Of a stretch of DNA of 41,842 nt, positions 1 through 7,426 are shown piece after piece. A model generated the notes under the pieces. That model saw nothing but the letters and a program-made list of their open reading frames with translations, did no database searches and was not told the DNA's origin. Source of the stretch: Actinomycetota bacterium (GTDB lineage: Bacteria; Actinomycetota; Thermoleophilia; Gaiellales; F1-60-MAGs149); the NCBI GenBank assembly GCA_009885805.1, contig VFJZ01000022.1:1-41842 (forward strand), in the 5' to 3' direction. The first letter of the stretch is position 1. Every line of letters starts with the position of its first letter. Both the position numbers and the translations under genes were made by a program.

Positions 1-256
<256 letters not shown>

Positions 257-282
257 CCCGAATCCGAGGTATTGGCACCCCT
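257..282 (-). repeat. Right terminal inverted repeat of the IS fragment
   Basis: Read on the minus strand, these 26 bases begin AGGGGTGCCA and end TCGGATTCGG plus one base. They match the sequence at 1906-1931 at about 22 of 26 positions. The repeat sits directly after the transposase stop codon, as an IS end should. Confidence 0.65.
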
Positions 283-445
283 CAGCCACCACGACCTCCG
301 ATCATAGGGATCGGAGCCCTTCATTCAACACGACTCGACAAACCCCTATCGGGATAGGCTCTAAGCGCAGGTCTGCCCGCTGATCGTCGCCCACATCGGA
401 GCCCAGCTTCGCCCGACGCGGTATCGCCGATGCGCAGCTCCCGCG

Positions 446-1267
446 CTACGCGCCACCCTCGTCCGGTGCGCTGTGGAACACGGAGGGAACGGCCCAAACG
501 ACCCAGACGAACCGCCGGTTGCCGCCGCCGAGATCCTCGACGTAGAGGCCGTCGCGCACCCGGTGGAGGCCGCGCCGACCCGACGTCGTGGCGGCCGCGA
601 TCGTGCTCGTCGAGTCGAGATGCGCGTAGCTGGTTTCGAGCGTGAAATAGTCGTAACGGTTGGGGCGTGTATTCCAGTCGTCGGGCGTGCTCGCGTAGTC
701 CATACAGGTGTGAAGGTTCGAGCCCGTGGTGTCCTGGTGATCCAACCCGAAGGCATGGCCGATCTCCTGGCAGAGCACCGCCTTCCGCCAGATCGGCGTG
801 TTGTAGGACGAGTTGCTCCCGTAGTAGGTGTCGTTGAGCTTGACCGTGCTCCGCGTGATGTGGTCGCCGGACGCCCAGATGCTCGCGACCCCGAGCCAGC
901 CGTTGTTGCCGTAGGCGGCATTGCAGACCTCGACGCGGCCCGTGGTCGCCCGGCATTTGCGGCCGGTCGTCAGACCCGTGACGACGGTCGACCGCAGTGG
1001 ATTGGTGGTCGTGAAATTGAGGTCGAGGACGTAGTCGGTCAGCGATCCGGACCTCGACCAGTCCAGGGAGGTCTCGTTCAGGTAGGTCGTCCACGCGCTG
1101 GTCATGTTGTTGCCGAGTTTGACCGTAAACGGGTTGGCCGTTCGCGCCCAGTGATACGGGTTCCCGGTCGAGGAGTTGATCCACGGCGCGGCGGCCGCCG
1201 ACGATGCGAAGACCGATAGCCCTGCGATTGCAAGCGACAGGGCGAATAGACGACAGCGGGGAATCAT
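446..1267 (-). CDS. Secreted metzincin-like metalloprotease with Gln-for-His zinc motif
   Basis: A 273-residue exported protein. The ATG at 1267 is preceded by AAGGAT and opens an N-terminal signal peptide (residues 1 to about 27, hydrophobic core, AAAA-P cleavage region). The body carries QEIGHAFGLDH at 167-177 and a CMDY turn at 188-191, the layout of the metzincin HExxHxxGxxH plus Met-turn. The first zinc ligand is Gln167 instead of His; Glu168, His171 and His177 are kept. Cys pairs (105/115, 166/188) could form disulfides. The tail (about 232-260) ends in a GLYVEDLGGGNRRFVWVVWA-type segment of unknown role. The frame continues upstream to 1612 but that part has no protein character. An altered ligand set or loss of catalysis are both possible. 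It stands alone between IS debris. Confidence 0.75.
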   Translation of the reverse strand: MIPRCRLFALSLAIAGLSVFASSAAAAPWINSSTGNPYHWARTANPFTVKLGNNMTSAWTTYLNETSLDWSRSGSLTDYVLDLNFTTTNPLRSTVVTGLTTGRKCRATTGRVEVCNAAYGNNGWLGVASIWASGDHITRSTVKLNDTYYGSNSSYNTPIWRKAVLCQEIGHAFGLDHQDTTGSNLHTCMDYASTPDDWNTRPNRYDYFTLETSYAHLDSTSTIAAATTSGRRGLHRVRDGLYVEDLGGGNRRFVWVVWAVPSVFHSAPDEGGA

Positions 1268-1411
1268 TCGACGATCCTTGTTTCGACGGCCGGTAAGACC
1301 CACACTACAGCGGCGCGCCGGTTTGAACAAGCGTGGCGGCTTGCATGGCCCCACGGTGGCGTCGGTCGCGCGCGCCGGCGTCGATGGTGTGCTCGTGATC
1401 GAGGGCGCGCC

Positions 1412-1612
1412 TACGGGCTGCGCCCGCTCGAGCTCGCCCAGGGGCCGTTGTACCTCGTGATGGTGGGGGCGTTCGGCGTGCTCGTCGGAACGTGGTCGCG
1501 GCGTGCGTACCCCGCCGTGATCGGCATGCTCGTTTTTTTTTCCTGCCGCCGTGGGCGTGGCTGCCGTGGATCGTGTACGGCGACGGCGTGCCCGACCACC
1601 GCTCAGGGGCAA
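1412..1612 (+). pseudogene. Membrane-protein fragment, frameshifted at a T run
   Basis: Two hydrophobic stretches lie in neighbouring frames. One reads LYLVMVGAFGVLVGTW up to GMLVFF. After the nine-T run at 1533-1541 the next frame continues FLPPWAWLPWIVYGDG. Joined, they look like the last transmembrane hairpin of a permease or similar protein. No start codon, ribosome site or upstream partner is visible. It may be a relic of a gene cut up by the nearby IS activity. The family cannot be named. Confidence 0.3.
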
Positions 1613-1787
1613 TCGCGGCAGCCGTGGCGGATGGATTGGACGAACCGCTCCGCGTAAGCGTTCGCGACTGGCGTGCCCGCTGGCCGTGCCGATACTCCAC
1701 CGTCGCGGGCATGCCTTCGGGCCGACAGCCGGAGCGGCCCCCCGACGTCGCGGCTACGTCGGCGCGCGCCAGGCAGCCGGCCAGGGC

Positions 1788-1905
1788 GTCGAGAACCGGA
1801 TGCTCGTCAAGCTCGCGGAGCAGGGCCTGCTGCGTCGTGTCCGTCGCGGTGTCTACGTTGTCGAGCCCGGACGAGCGGCGAGCCGACACGAAGACCTGAT
1901 CGGTA
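1788..1905 (+). pseudogene. Possible winged-helix (AbiEi-like antitoxin) fragment
   Basis: The frame reads VENRMLVKLAEQGLLRRVRRGVYVVEPG, resembling the end of the N-terminal winged helix of AbiEi-type antitoxins, where a hydrophobic helix is followed by a GVY beta wing. It is cut at 1906 by the left end of an IS. No intact start and no toxin partner are present. The assignment rests on one short motif and is weak. Confidence 0.25.
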
Positions 1906-1931
1906 AGGGGTGCCAGAACTTCGGATTCGGT
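1906..1931 (+). repeat. Left terminal inverted repeat of a second IS copy
   Basis: Begins AGGGGTGCCA and ends TCGGATTCGG plus one base. It is the inverted partner of 257-282, with three internal mismatches and a differing last base. It lies 40 bases before the ATG of the transposase N-terminal fragment. Confidence 0.65.
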
Positions 1932-1971
1932 TCTGGAGCGCGGATCGTCGCGGCTCGGCAGGATACCGGAC

Positions 1972-2238
1972 ATGCTGCTCCGGTTCGCCTACCTCGCCTT
2001 CTGCGCGACGTTCCGGCTCGTCGCTCGTCGCCGCAGCGACGTCGCCCGCGACGCAGAGTTGCTGGCGCTGCACCAAGAGCTGGCGGTTCTCCGTCGCGGT
2101 ACGTCCCGGCCCCGACGTTGTTGGTCGGATCGCGCGCGCCTGGCCGCGCTCGCGCGACTCGGCGCCGGAACGCCGAGTCGAACTGCTCGTGACCCCGGCG
2201 ACGCTCCTTCGCTGGCACCAGCAGCTGGCGAGGAACTG
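1972..2238 (+). pseudogene. Transposase N-terminal fragment (same IS type), frameshifted
   Basis: The ATG at 1972 opens MLLRFAYLAFCATFRL, then DAELLALHQELAVLRR, a common N-terminus of integrase-core IS transposases that have a leading hydrophobic helix and a helix-turn-helix. The frame holds to about 2163 (DRARLAALARL). The homologous continuation (ERRVELLVTPATLLRWHQQL) is one frame over and ends at 2237-2239. The catalytic domain is missing, and the sequence runs straight into an integrase remnant. It lies in the same orientation as the C-terminal fragment at 1-256, so the two pieces are in reversed order and come from different copies or a rearranged one. Confidence 0.6.
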
Positions 2239-2451
2239 ATCGACCGCACCTACGGGCACCTCGCGCCGAACGCCGACGCCTACGAAGCCGACCTTCTCGA
2301 CACCTGGGACGACGAAAATCGAGCGGATGGCTGCGCATGGGTGCGGACCCTCAGCGGGAGGAATCGTGAAACCCTGCCATTTGCAGGAGAGCCGACGGGG
2401 AGACTCGAACTCCCGACCCCATCATTACGAGGCTGTAGCAGGGCTGTCTGA
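2236..2451 (+). pseudogene. Tyrosine recombinase (integrase) C-terminal remnant
   Basis: The frame starts LIDRTYGHLAPNADAYEADL and then LLDTWDD. TYGHL is the catalytic-tyrosine motif of phage-type integrases (tyrosine codon 2251-2253), and the following acidic helix is their usual C-terminal tail. Everything upstream is replaced by the IS fragment. The frame then reads through the left copy of the tRNA repeat (GEPTGRLELPTPS), a run-on common when an integrase gene ends beside its att site. The integrase therefore ended against the att core at 2387, on the side outside the 2387-9340 element. That suggests a second, older element to the left. Confidence 0.65.
2387..2431. repeat. att site, distal copy (attL)
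   Basis: 45 bases identical to 9296-9340. On the minus strand it spells the tRNA-Thr 3' half starting at the anticodon loop (CTCGTAATGATG...). The rest of the tRNA is absent here, so this copy is not a functional tRNA gene. The flanking bases differ from those of the right copy. Confidence 0.85.
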
Positions 2452-2472
2452 CGCCGGAACGGCAGGGTCTAA

Positions 2473-3822
2473 ATGACCCCGCAAGTCCTGTATCCGCACC
2501 AAATCACGGTGTCGCACGAGGACCCAGTCGAGGCGTCGTGTTCCGGTCTGATGTTCCCGCCATGTTCCCGCGACGACGACTGTGGGGACACGTGTCCTGA
2601 TCCGGGCACGGCGGTCCTGTCGGGTGCCGGCGAGGTTTCTGGCGAGCTCGTTCGACGTCTCCGCGAGGGCGCGTCGGCAATGGTCTGCGCGACGCTCCTG
2701 GGTCGGATCGAGGAGCGTAGCGACGGACGGGTGCTGGTGGTGCCGAACTGGTTCGTGCACGATCAGATCACGAGCCGGTTTGCGCTCGTGCTTCGCGAGC
2801 GGGCAGTTGAGCTCGGGGTTGATCGGATCGAGGTCTTCGTCGACGAGTCGCTCCCAGAGCACGCGTCGACCTCGCCGACGGATGAGCAGGCGGTGCGGTC
2901 GGCGCCGGCGTCGCGCGCGTTGCCGCGGTCGCCGGCAACCGAGCGGCTGGTGCCGTGCGGCGTCGTCGCGAAGCTCCTCGCCGAGCGCGGCTACTGGTCC
3001 CTCTCCCCGACCGTCGAGCGCGTGCGGGTGGAGGACATCAGGGGGAGCCTGGTCGTGATCCCGGGTGGCCTTGGGGCGTGCGGGGTGTCGGAGGCGATCG
3101 TGTTCACGGGCTTGACGACGATCTGGGCAAACGGCGACCGCCTCCGGCCCGTCGTTGACACGAGCTTGCATCAGCTCGCCGTGATCCTCGGCTTGTCGTG
3201 GAGTGGCCGGATCGCGGAGTTGCTGCGCCGCTCGATCGAACGGTTGAAGACGACCAGCTACCGCGCGAGCGTGGTGACGCCCGACGGTGGGGTGGAGCGG
3301 TTGTTCTCGATCCTGGACGAGATCGAGACGACCTGGGCCGGGCCACCCTCCTCCCCGCATCGCCGGGTGCGCGCGGTGTTCAGCCAGACAACGATGGAGC
3401 TCGTGTCGACGCCGCGGATGCTGCGCCCGATCGACCTCGCCGCGCTGCGCCGGCTCGGCTCGCAACGCGACGTCGCGCGGCGGCTGTTCCTGTTCCTGGA
3501 GGCCTCGACCGGCCATCTGCTCGGAGACGGTGGCGAGGTTGTCGAGCGGATCATCGACACGCGGCTGGCCGCGACGTTCGGGAGCGCGGCCTCGCCGGCG
3601 CGCCTCGCCGCCCAGCATGAGGACGATCGCGGTCGCAAACCAGAAGGGCGGCGTCGGCAAGACGACGCTGACGATCCTCCTCGTTGCCGCGCTCGCCGAC
3701 GCCGGCGAGCGGGTGCTCGTCGTCGACCTCGACCCGCAAGCAAACCTCACCACCGCGACCGGCGCCAGCGGTGCAGCGCTGAGTGTCGCGGACGTCCTCC
3801 TCGACGCCCGACCACTCGTTGA
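2473..3822 (+). CDS. Plasmid-type replication initiator-like protein (DnaA-N-like plus RepA/TrfA-like)
   Basis: Probably starts replication of the excised element. Residues about 56-120 resemble the N-terminal domain of DnaA: a helix followed by VLVVPNWFVHDQITSRF, the 'VPN..v.d.i' signature. Residues about 205-350 look like the winged-helix core of RepA/TrfA plasmid initiators: TGLTTIWANGDRL, then TSLHQLAVILGLSWSGRI, RRSIERLKTTSYRA and RRLFLFLEASTGH. parA begins inside it at 3617, so the last 206 nt overlap parA. The tail past residue about 380 is arginine-rich and reads like a shadow, so the true end may lie near 3617 with a frameshift. The start is uncertain: ATG 2473, 2551 and 2680 are in frame; 2473 lies next to att, and 2551 lies in the putative arm site. 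Operon leader for parA and primase. Confidence 0.6.
   Translation: MTPQVLYPHQITVSHEDPVEASCSGLMFPPCSRDDDCGDTCPDPGTAVLSGAGEVSGELVRRLREGASAMVCATLLGRIEERSDGRVLVVPNWFVHDQITSRFALVLRERAVELGVDRIEVFVDESLPEHASTSPTDEQAVRSAPASRALPRSPATERLVPCGVVAKLLAERGYWSLSPTVERVRVEDIRGSLVVIPGGLGACGVSEAIVFTGLTTIWANGDRLRPVVDTSLHQLAVILGLSWSGRIAELLRRSIERLKTTSYRASVVTPDGGVERLFSILDEIETTWAGPPSSPHRRVRAVFSQTTMELVSTPRMLRPIDLAALRRLGSQRDVARRLFLFLEASTGHLLGDGGEVVERIIDTRLAATFGSAASPARLAAQHEDDRGRKPEGRRRQDDADDPPRCRARRRRRAGARRRPRPASKPHHRDRRQRCSAECRGRPPRRPTTR
2550..2571 (+). repeat. Putative integrase arm-type site, left
   Basis: Two tandem TGTTCCCGC units, 119 bp inside the left att core. It matches 9205-9226 at 21 of 22 positions and in the same direction. 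In the circular form the two copies would flank the att core, as arm-binding sites of a tyrosine integrase do. Binding is inferred. Confidence 0.5.
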
Positions 3823-4366
3823 CGCCGTGGTGCCGGGGGCGTGGGGCTTCGACGTCGTCCCGAGCGAGATCGCTCTCGCCGCGAAGGAGCAGCATCGCCG
3901 CCTCGCGGACGAGCACGACCTCGCCCGCGCGCTCGAGACGGTCGAGTGGTACGACGTGGTGCTGGTGGATTGTCCGCCGAGCCTTGGCGTGTTGACGGTG
4001 AACGCGCTCACCGCCGCCGACGCCGTGCTGATCGTCAGCGAGGCGTCGACGTTCGCGATCGACGGCGTCGAGCACCTGCTGGAGACGGCGAGCGTTGTCC
4101 GTCGCCACCACAACCCGCGGCTCAGCGTTGCTGGCGTTGTGATCAACCTGCACGACCAGACGCTGGAGACGCGTCGGCGCGTCGCCGACGCCCGCCACCG
4201 GCTCGGAGACCTCGTGCTCGATCCGGTGGTGCCGCGCCGGGTTGCGTTCCGGGAGGCGATCACGACCGCGACACCGCTCTCCCGTCTCCCGGCGGACCGC
4301 GACGGAGCCGCTCTCGCCGCGATCATCCGCGACCTCGCCGAGGAAGTGACCGGTCGTGTCCGCTGA
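3617..4366 (+). CDS. parA: ParA-family partition ATPase
   Basis: A 249-residue ParA/Soj-type ATPase that would segregate or stabilise the excised element. The deviant Walker A motif QKGGVGKTT is at residues 9-17 (Lys10 and Lys15), DLDPQAN follows at about 39, and the Walker B-type VLVDCPPS sits near residue 120. Length is normal for the small ParA class with no N-terminal DNA-binding domain, so it needs a separate centromere-binding partner. The ribbon-helix-helix protein that overlaps its end by 11 nt is the obvious candidate. The start is chosen because the family begins at the MRTIAVANQKGG strand. Confidence 0.93.
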   Translation: MRTIAVANQKGGVGKTTLTILLVAALADAGERVLVVDLDPQANLTTATGASGAALSVADVLLDARPLVDAVVPGAWGFDVVPSEIALAAKEQHRRLADEHDLARALETVEWYDVVLVDCPPSLGVLTVNALTAADAVLIVSEASTFAIDGVEHLLETASVVRRHHNPRLSVAGVVINLHDQTLETRRRVADARHRLGDLVLDPVVPRRVAFREAITTATPLSRLPADRDGAALAAIIRDLAEEVTGRVR

Positions 4367-4568
4367 GCGTCTGCATCGTCCTCACCCCGCCGCACCGCGC
4401 GCCAGCGAGCAGCGCCGCCCCTCGCCGTCGGCGTTGGTGGGGTTCTCGACGCGGCTGCCGCACTCACTCGTGCGGCGTTTGCAGGTCGCTGCGCCGCAGC
4501 TTCAGCTCCGCCAGGCTGAGATCGCCGCTGAGGCGATCGACGCCTGGCTCACCCAGCATGGCCACTAA
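4356..4568 (+). CDS. Small ribbon-helix-helix protein (putative ParA partner)
   Basis: A 70-residue basic protein. Residues 27-66 (VGFSTRLPHSLVRRLQVAAP, then IAAEAIDAWL) fit a ribbon-helix-helix: a short beta strand followed by two helices, as in CopG/ParG-type DNA-binding proteins. The first 25 residues are disordered and rich in Pro, Arg and Ala, like ParG N-terminal tails that stimulate ParA. It starts at GTG 4356, inside the end of parA, so translation is probably coupled. Likely the centromere-binding and autorepressor protein of the partition module. No direct similarity to a named family was tested. Confidence 0.65.
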   Translation: MSAERLHRPHPAAPRASEQRRPSPSALVGFSTRLPHSLVRRLQVAAPQLQLRQAEIAAEAIDAWLTQHGH

Positions 4569-4584
4569 ACCCGCGGAGACACCA

Positions 4585-5934
4585 ATGACGACCACCACCG
4601 CGACCACCACGATCGGTCTTGCGGAACGATACGACCGCGACGTCCTGCCACGACTCGTCGAGCAACTCGACCGCGTGTTCCCGGCGTTCGCGTTCATCCG
4701 TGACCGTCAGGGCTGGGTCGCGACGAACGAGGACACCACCCACCAGCTGCTTGGCTGTCGCGCGGAACGCGTCGTCTGCCACGGCGACGCGCCGCGGGGG
4801 ATCCTCGTGCACGGCTCCGGGCCCGTGCTGTTCACGACGCTCGCGAACGGCATGCAGCCCGCCCGGGGCCGCGACTTCGTGCGCGTCGTCGCCGACCTCG
4901 CGGCACGCGTCGGCGTCGACCTCGACGTCGACCCGTGCCCAACGCCGGCCGTGCGGCGATCAGCGCTCCTGCACGACGTGCTCGTCCTCAGCCGCCGCGA
5001 GCTCCAGAGCGAGCGCGGCACCGCCGCTCGCGCGTACCTTCTCGAAACGCGCGGGTTCCCGACGGCGGCGATCGAGACGGAGCCGATCGGCGTCCTGCCC
5101 GCTGCCGATCATCTTCGCCGGGCGTTGGTCGCCGCCAGGTACACAGCCGAGGAGATCGCCGCGTCGAGCGTCCTCGCCGATGATCGCTGGCCGGGGCGGC
5201 TCGTCGGCGCCTGGCGCGACGCCGACGGCCACGCGCAGGCGCTCTGGACACGCAGTATCGACCCGGCGGAGCCGGCAGCGACGCGCTACCTGTACCTGCG
5301 CGGCGCGCCACGTACGAACTTGCCGCCCTACGGCCTCTCCGACCTCGCGATCGCTCGTGGCGTCGGATCGGCTCACGTTGTTCTCGTGGAAGGGCTCCTC
5401 GATGCTCATCACCTCCGCGCCCGCGGGATCGCGAACGTCGCCGCGCTCGGCGGCACCGCCATACGCCCCGGCCTGTTCGATCAGCTCGCCGCCCACGGCG
5501 TTGAGGAGGTAACCGTGATGCTCGACGCCGACCAGGCCGGACACGACGCGACCTGCCGCGGCATCGACCACGCCGTCCGCGCCCAGCGTTGTCCCGACCT
5601 CACCGTCGTCCGCCTCGACCCGGCGCTCGCGAACGACCCCGACGGGTACCTCCGCGACGATCGTCAGGCGGACATCGAGGCCGCGATCGACGCCCGGCGG
5701 TGCGCGATCGGGTGGCGCACCCAGACACTTCTCCCAAACGAGCGCCACCGACCGGGGGCGACGCGGGTCGCCGGCGAATGGCTCGGCAACCTCGGTCCGC
5801 GCTGGAGCCTGGAACAGGACGCCGCGATCACGGTCGCCGCCACCGCCCTGAACGCCGACGTTGATGCGACCCGTCGCGCGTTTCGTGCGCGCTACTGGAC
5901 AGCGACGACGCCCGCCCGCTCAGCGACGCGGTAG
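4585..5934 (+). CDS. DnaG-like primase with Toprim domain
   Basis: A 449-residue protein. Residues about 45-112 occupy the place of a CHC2 zinc finger (GRDFVRVVADLAARVGV is the usual helix after it), but the Cys/His ligands are mostly lost. Residues about 200-250 match the primase core region around a YLYLRG segment. The Toprim fold follows: VLVEGLLDAHH with Glu269, and VMLDADQAG with Asp314 and Asp316, the metal-binding acidic triad. Likely makes primers for replication of the excised element. ATG 4585 is preceded by GGAGA at 4574-4578; an in-frame ATG at 4558 overlaps the upstream gene but lacks such a site. Last gene of the rep-par block. No helicase domain is attached. Confidence 0.8.
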   Translation: MTTTTATTTIGLAERYDRDVLPRLVEQLDRVFPAFAFIRDRQGWVATNEDTTHQLLGCRAERVVCHGDAPRGILVHGSGPVLFTTLANGMQPARGRDFVRVVADLAARVGVDLDVDPCPTPAVRRSALLHDVLVLSRRELQSERGTAARAYLLETRGFPTAAIETEPIGVLPAADHLRRALVAARYTAEEIAASSVLADDRWPGRLVGAWRDADGHAQALWTRSIDPAEPAATRYLYLRGAPRTNLPPYGLSDLAIARGVGSAHVVLVEGLLDAHHLRARGIANVAALGGTAIRPGLFDQLAAHGVEEVTVMLDADQAGHDATCRGIDHAVRAQRCPDLTVVRLDPALANDPDGYLRDDRQADIEAAIDARRCAIGWRTQTLLPNERHRPGATRVAGEWLGNLGPRWSLEQDAAITVAATALNADVDATRRAFRARYWTATTPARSATR

Positions 5935-6144
5935 GCAGACGTCGGGCCATCGCCGCGTTCAATCGACCCCGGCGTTTGAAATTCAATGCGGGCTTTCCGG
6001 CATTGTTCTTCAAACGGCGTGATCGCTCCGCGGACGTTCTCGCTCGTCGAGGTGTGAACGCCGGCATCAACGCGAAGACAGCATGCGAAATATTCGATAC
6101 CGAGGATTGTTAGATTCGAGTATCATGGGAGAGCGAGGCCGCCC

Positions 6145-6150
6145 AAGGAG
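6145..6150 (+). promoter_or_regulatory. Shine-Dalgarno site AAGGAG for the helix-turn-helix gene
   Basis: AAGGAG lies 6 nt before the GTG at 6157 and decides that start. The preceding 200 bp are unusually AT-rich for the window and include TATCAT at 6121-6126, a possible -10 box with no good -35. Confidence 0.6.
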
Positions 6151-6156
6151 TTCTCC

Positions 6157-6612
6157 GTGTCCGCTGTGATCGACGAAGGACGTGTCCAACCGACCGCTGC
6201 CGAGCACGAGCAGCTCGGTCATCTGCGCGCGATGATCGAGGCGATCTCCACCGCGCATGCTTCCGCGCGTCTCGTCAGCGCGACGGGCGAGCAGATCGAG
6301 ATTCCTCCGTCGGCGTTCGTCGCGCTGAAGCTCGCAGTGGAGAGCCTCTCCCGCGGAATGGTCGTGTCGCTCCTCCCCGAGGGCGTCGAGCTGACCACCC
6401 AGGAAGCAGCCGATCTGCTGCATCTCTCCCGCCCATACCTCGTGAAGCTCTTGGAGGGCGGCGAGATGCCGTTCACGAAGGTCGGCACGCACCGCCGTGT
6501 CCGGCTCGACGACGTCCTCGCCTACCGCGCAGTGCGGGCCCGGAAGCGTCGCGACGCGCTCGTTGAGCTGACGCGCCTGAGCGAGGACGCGGCTGGCGGC
6601 TACGGCGAGTAG
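6157..6612 (+). CDS. Excisionase-type helix-turn-helix protein (probable PIN antitoxin)
   Basis: A 151-residue protein. Residues 79-123 (LTTQEAADLLHLSRPYLVKL up to VRLDDVLAYR) are a MerR/excisionase-type winged helix (HTH_17). A helical N-terminal region of about 75 residues precedes it. This architecture is common in antitoxins paired with PIN-domain toxins in actinobacteria; true excisionases are usually about half this length. The PIN gene faces it across 27 bp, which is not the usual tandem order. It could instead, or also, act in excision of the integrated element. Confidence 0.75.
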   Translation: MSAVIDEGRVQPTAAEHEQLGHLRAMIEAISTAHASARLVSATGEQIEIPPSAFVALKLAVESLSRGMVVSLLPEGVELTTQEAADLLHLSRPYLVKLLEGGEMPFTKVGTHRRVRLDDVLAYRAVRARKRRDALVELTRLSEDAAGGYGE

Positions 6613-6616
6613 TCGG

Positions 6617-6635
6617 CAGGCGGCAACGCCGCCTG
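6617..6635. terminator. Bidirectional hairpin between convergent genes
   Basis: Perfect 8-bp stem (CAGGCGGC / GCCGCCTG) with an AAC loop, lying between the stops of the helix-turn-helix gene and the PIN gene. No T run follows on either side, so it is a hairpin-only candidate. Confidence 0.5.
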
Positions 6636-6639
6636 GCTG

Positions 6640-7224
6640 CTACTGCGGTCTCGGCGCCGGGATGACGCCGAGCTGGGCGGCGACCTTCGCCGCGAACACC
6701 GGTGCGCCGGAACGATCGAGCATCCCGAGGATCTCTGCCACGGATCGCGGCGGTCGCTTCATGTCCGCTGACTGCTGGCGAACGACCGCCACCGCCCGGC
6801 CGGGCGCGAGCTCGAACAGGTTGTCGAGGAACACGCCTGGTGTCTGCGCTTCGATTCCGAAGGGCGCGAGGGCGCGGGCGGGGAAGTGGCGGAGATTGTG
6901 CGTGACGATTAGCTTCGCGCCGCTGGTGACCGCCGCGGCGAGCACGTGACGATCGCCGTGGTCGTTCGTCATCGCCGGTTCGAGGACGTCGATCGCGGCT
7001 TGGTCGATGATCGCCTCCGGGAACGCGGACGTGATTGCTCCGGCGAGACGCACCGCGTCCCTCTCTGTGATCGCCCCGACCGCGACGAGGTTCCGTACGA
7101 CCTCGTTGAGGATCGCCTCGCTCGCGATGAGGTCGAACGCCTCGACCTCGGCGAAGCGCAAGAGCGTGTCACGAAGCGTGAACGGGTAGAGCACGCAGGC
7201 ATCAAGAACGACGCGAAAAGCCAC
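6640..7224 (-). CDS. PIN-domain ribonuclease (probable toxin)
   Basis: A 194-residue VapC-like protein. The PIN acidic residues are visible: Asp8 in VVLDACVL, Glu41 in LNEVVRN, Asp88 or Asp91 in NDHGDRH; THNLRHFP (108-115) is the usual strand and turn after them. About 60 extra residues at the C-terminus form a helical tail seen in PIN proteins that pair with excisionase-like antitoxins. Expected to cleave RNA when free of antitoxin. The GTG start at 7224 has a TACACT box 6 nt upstream, so the transcript is probably leaderless and independent of the antitoxin gene. Convergent arrangement with its likely antitoxin is unusual. Confidence 0.85.
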   Translation of the reverse strand: MAFRVVLDACVLYPFTLRDTLLRFAEVEAFDLIASEAILNEVVRNLVAVGAITERDAVRLAGAITSAFPEAIIDQAAIDVLEPAMTNDHGDRHVLAAAVTSGAKLIVTHNLRHFPARALAPFGIEAQTPGVFLDNLFELAPGRAVAVVRQQSADMKRPPRSVAEILGMLDRSGAPVFAAKVAAQLGVIPAPRPQ

Positions 7225-7230
7225 GTCAGG

Positions 7231-7236
7231 AGTGTA
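7231..7236 (-). promoter_or_regulatory. -10 box TACACT, leaderless start of PIN gene
   Basis: TANNNT hexamer ending 6 nt before the GTG at 7224 on the minus strand, the spacing expected for a leaderless actinobacterial mRNA. No clear -35. Confidence 0.5.
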
Positions 7237-7426
7237 GGATCGAGCCTCACCGCGATGAGGGACGCGTTGCGATTCATACGCGTCTCAACGTGGGAGCCCC
7301 GCCCGGGTGCTGGGCCCGCCGCGACCGTCCGCGGGCGCTCGGCGCCGCCGCGTCAACATCCCGCCCGTCGAGCTCGTATCGCACGAGGTGAGCCGTGTTC
7401 TGAGCGCCAGAGCAGCAGCAGGCGGT

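Noticed and set aside
2550-2571. The tandem TGTTCCCGC units as a CRISPR or plasmid iteron array.
   Set aside because: Only two units are present at each element end, with no spacers or further copies; an arm-type site explains the position better.
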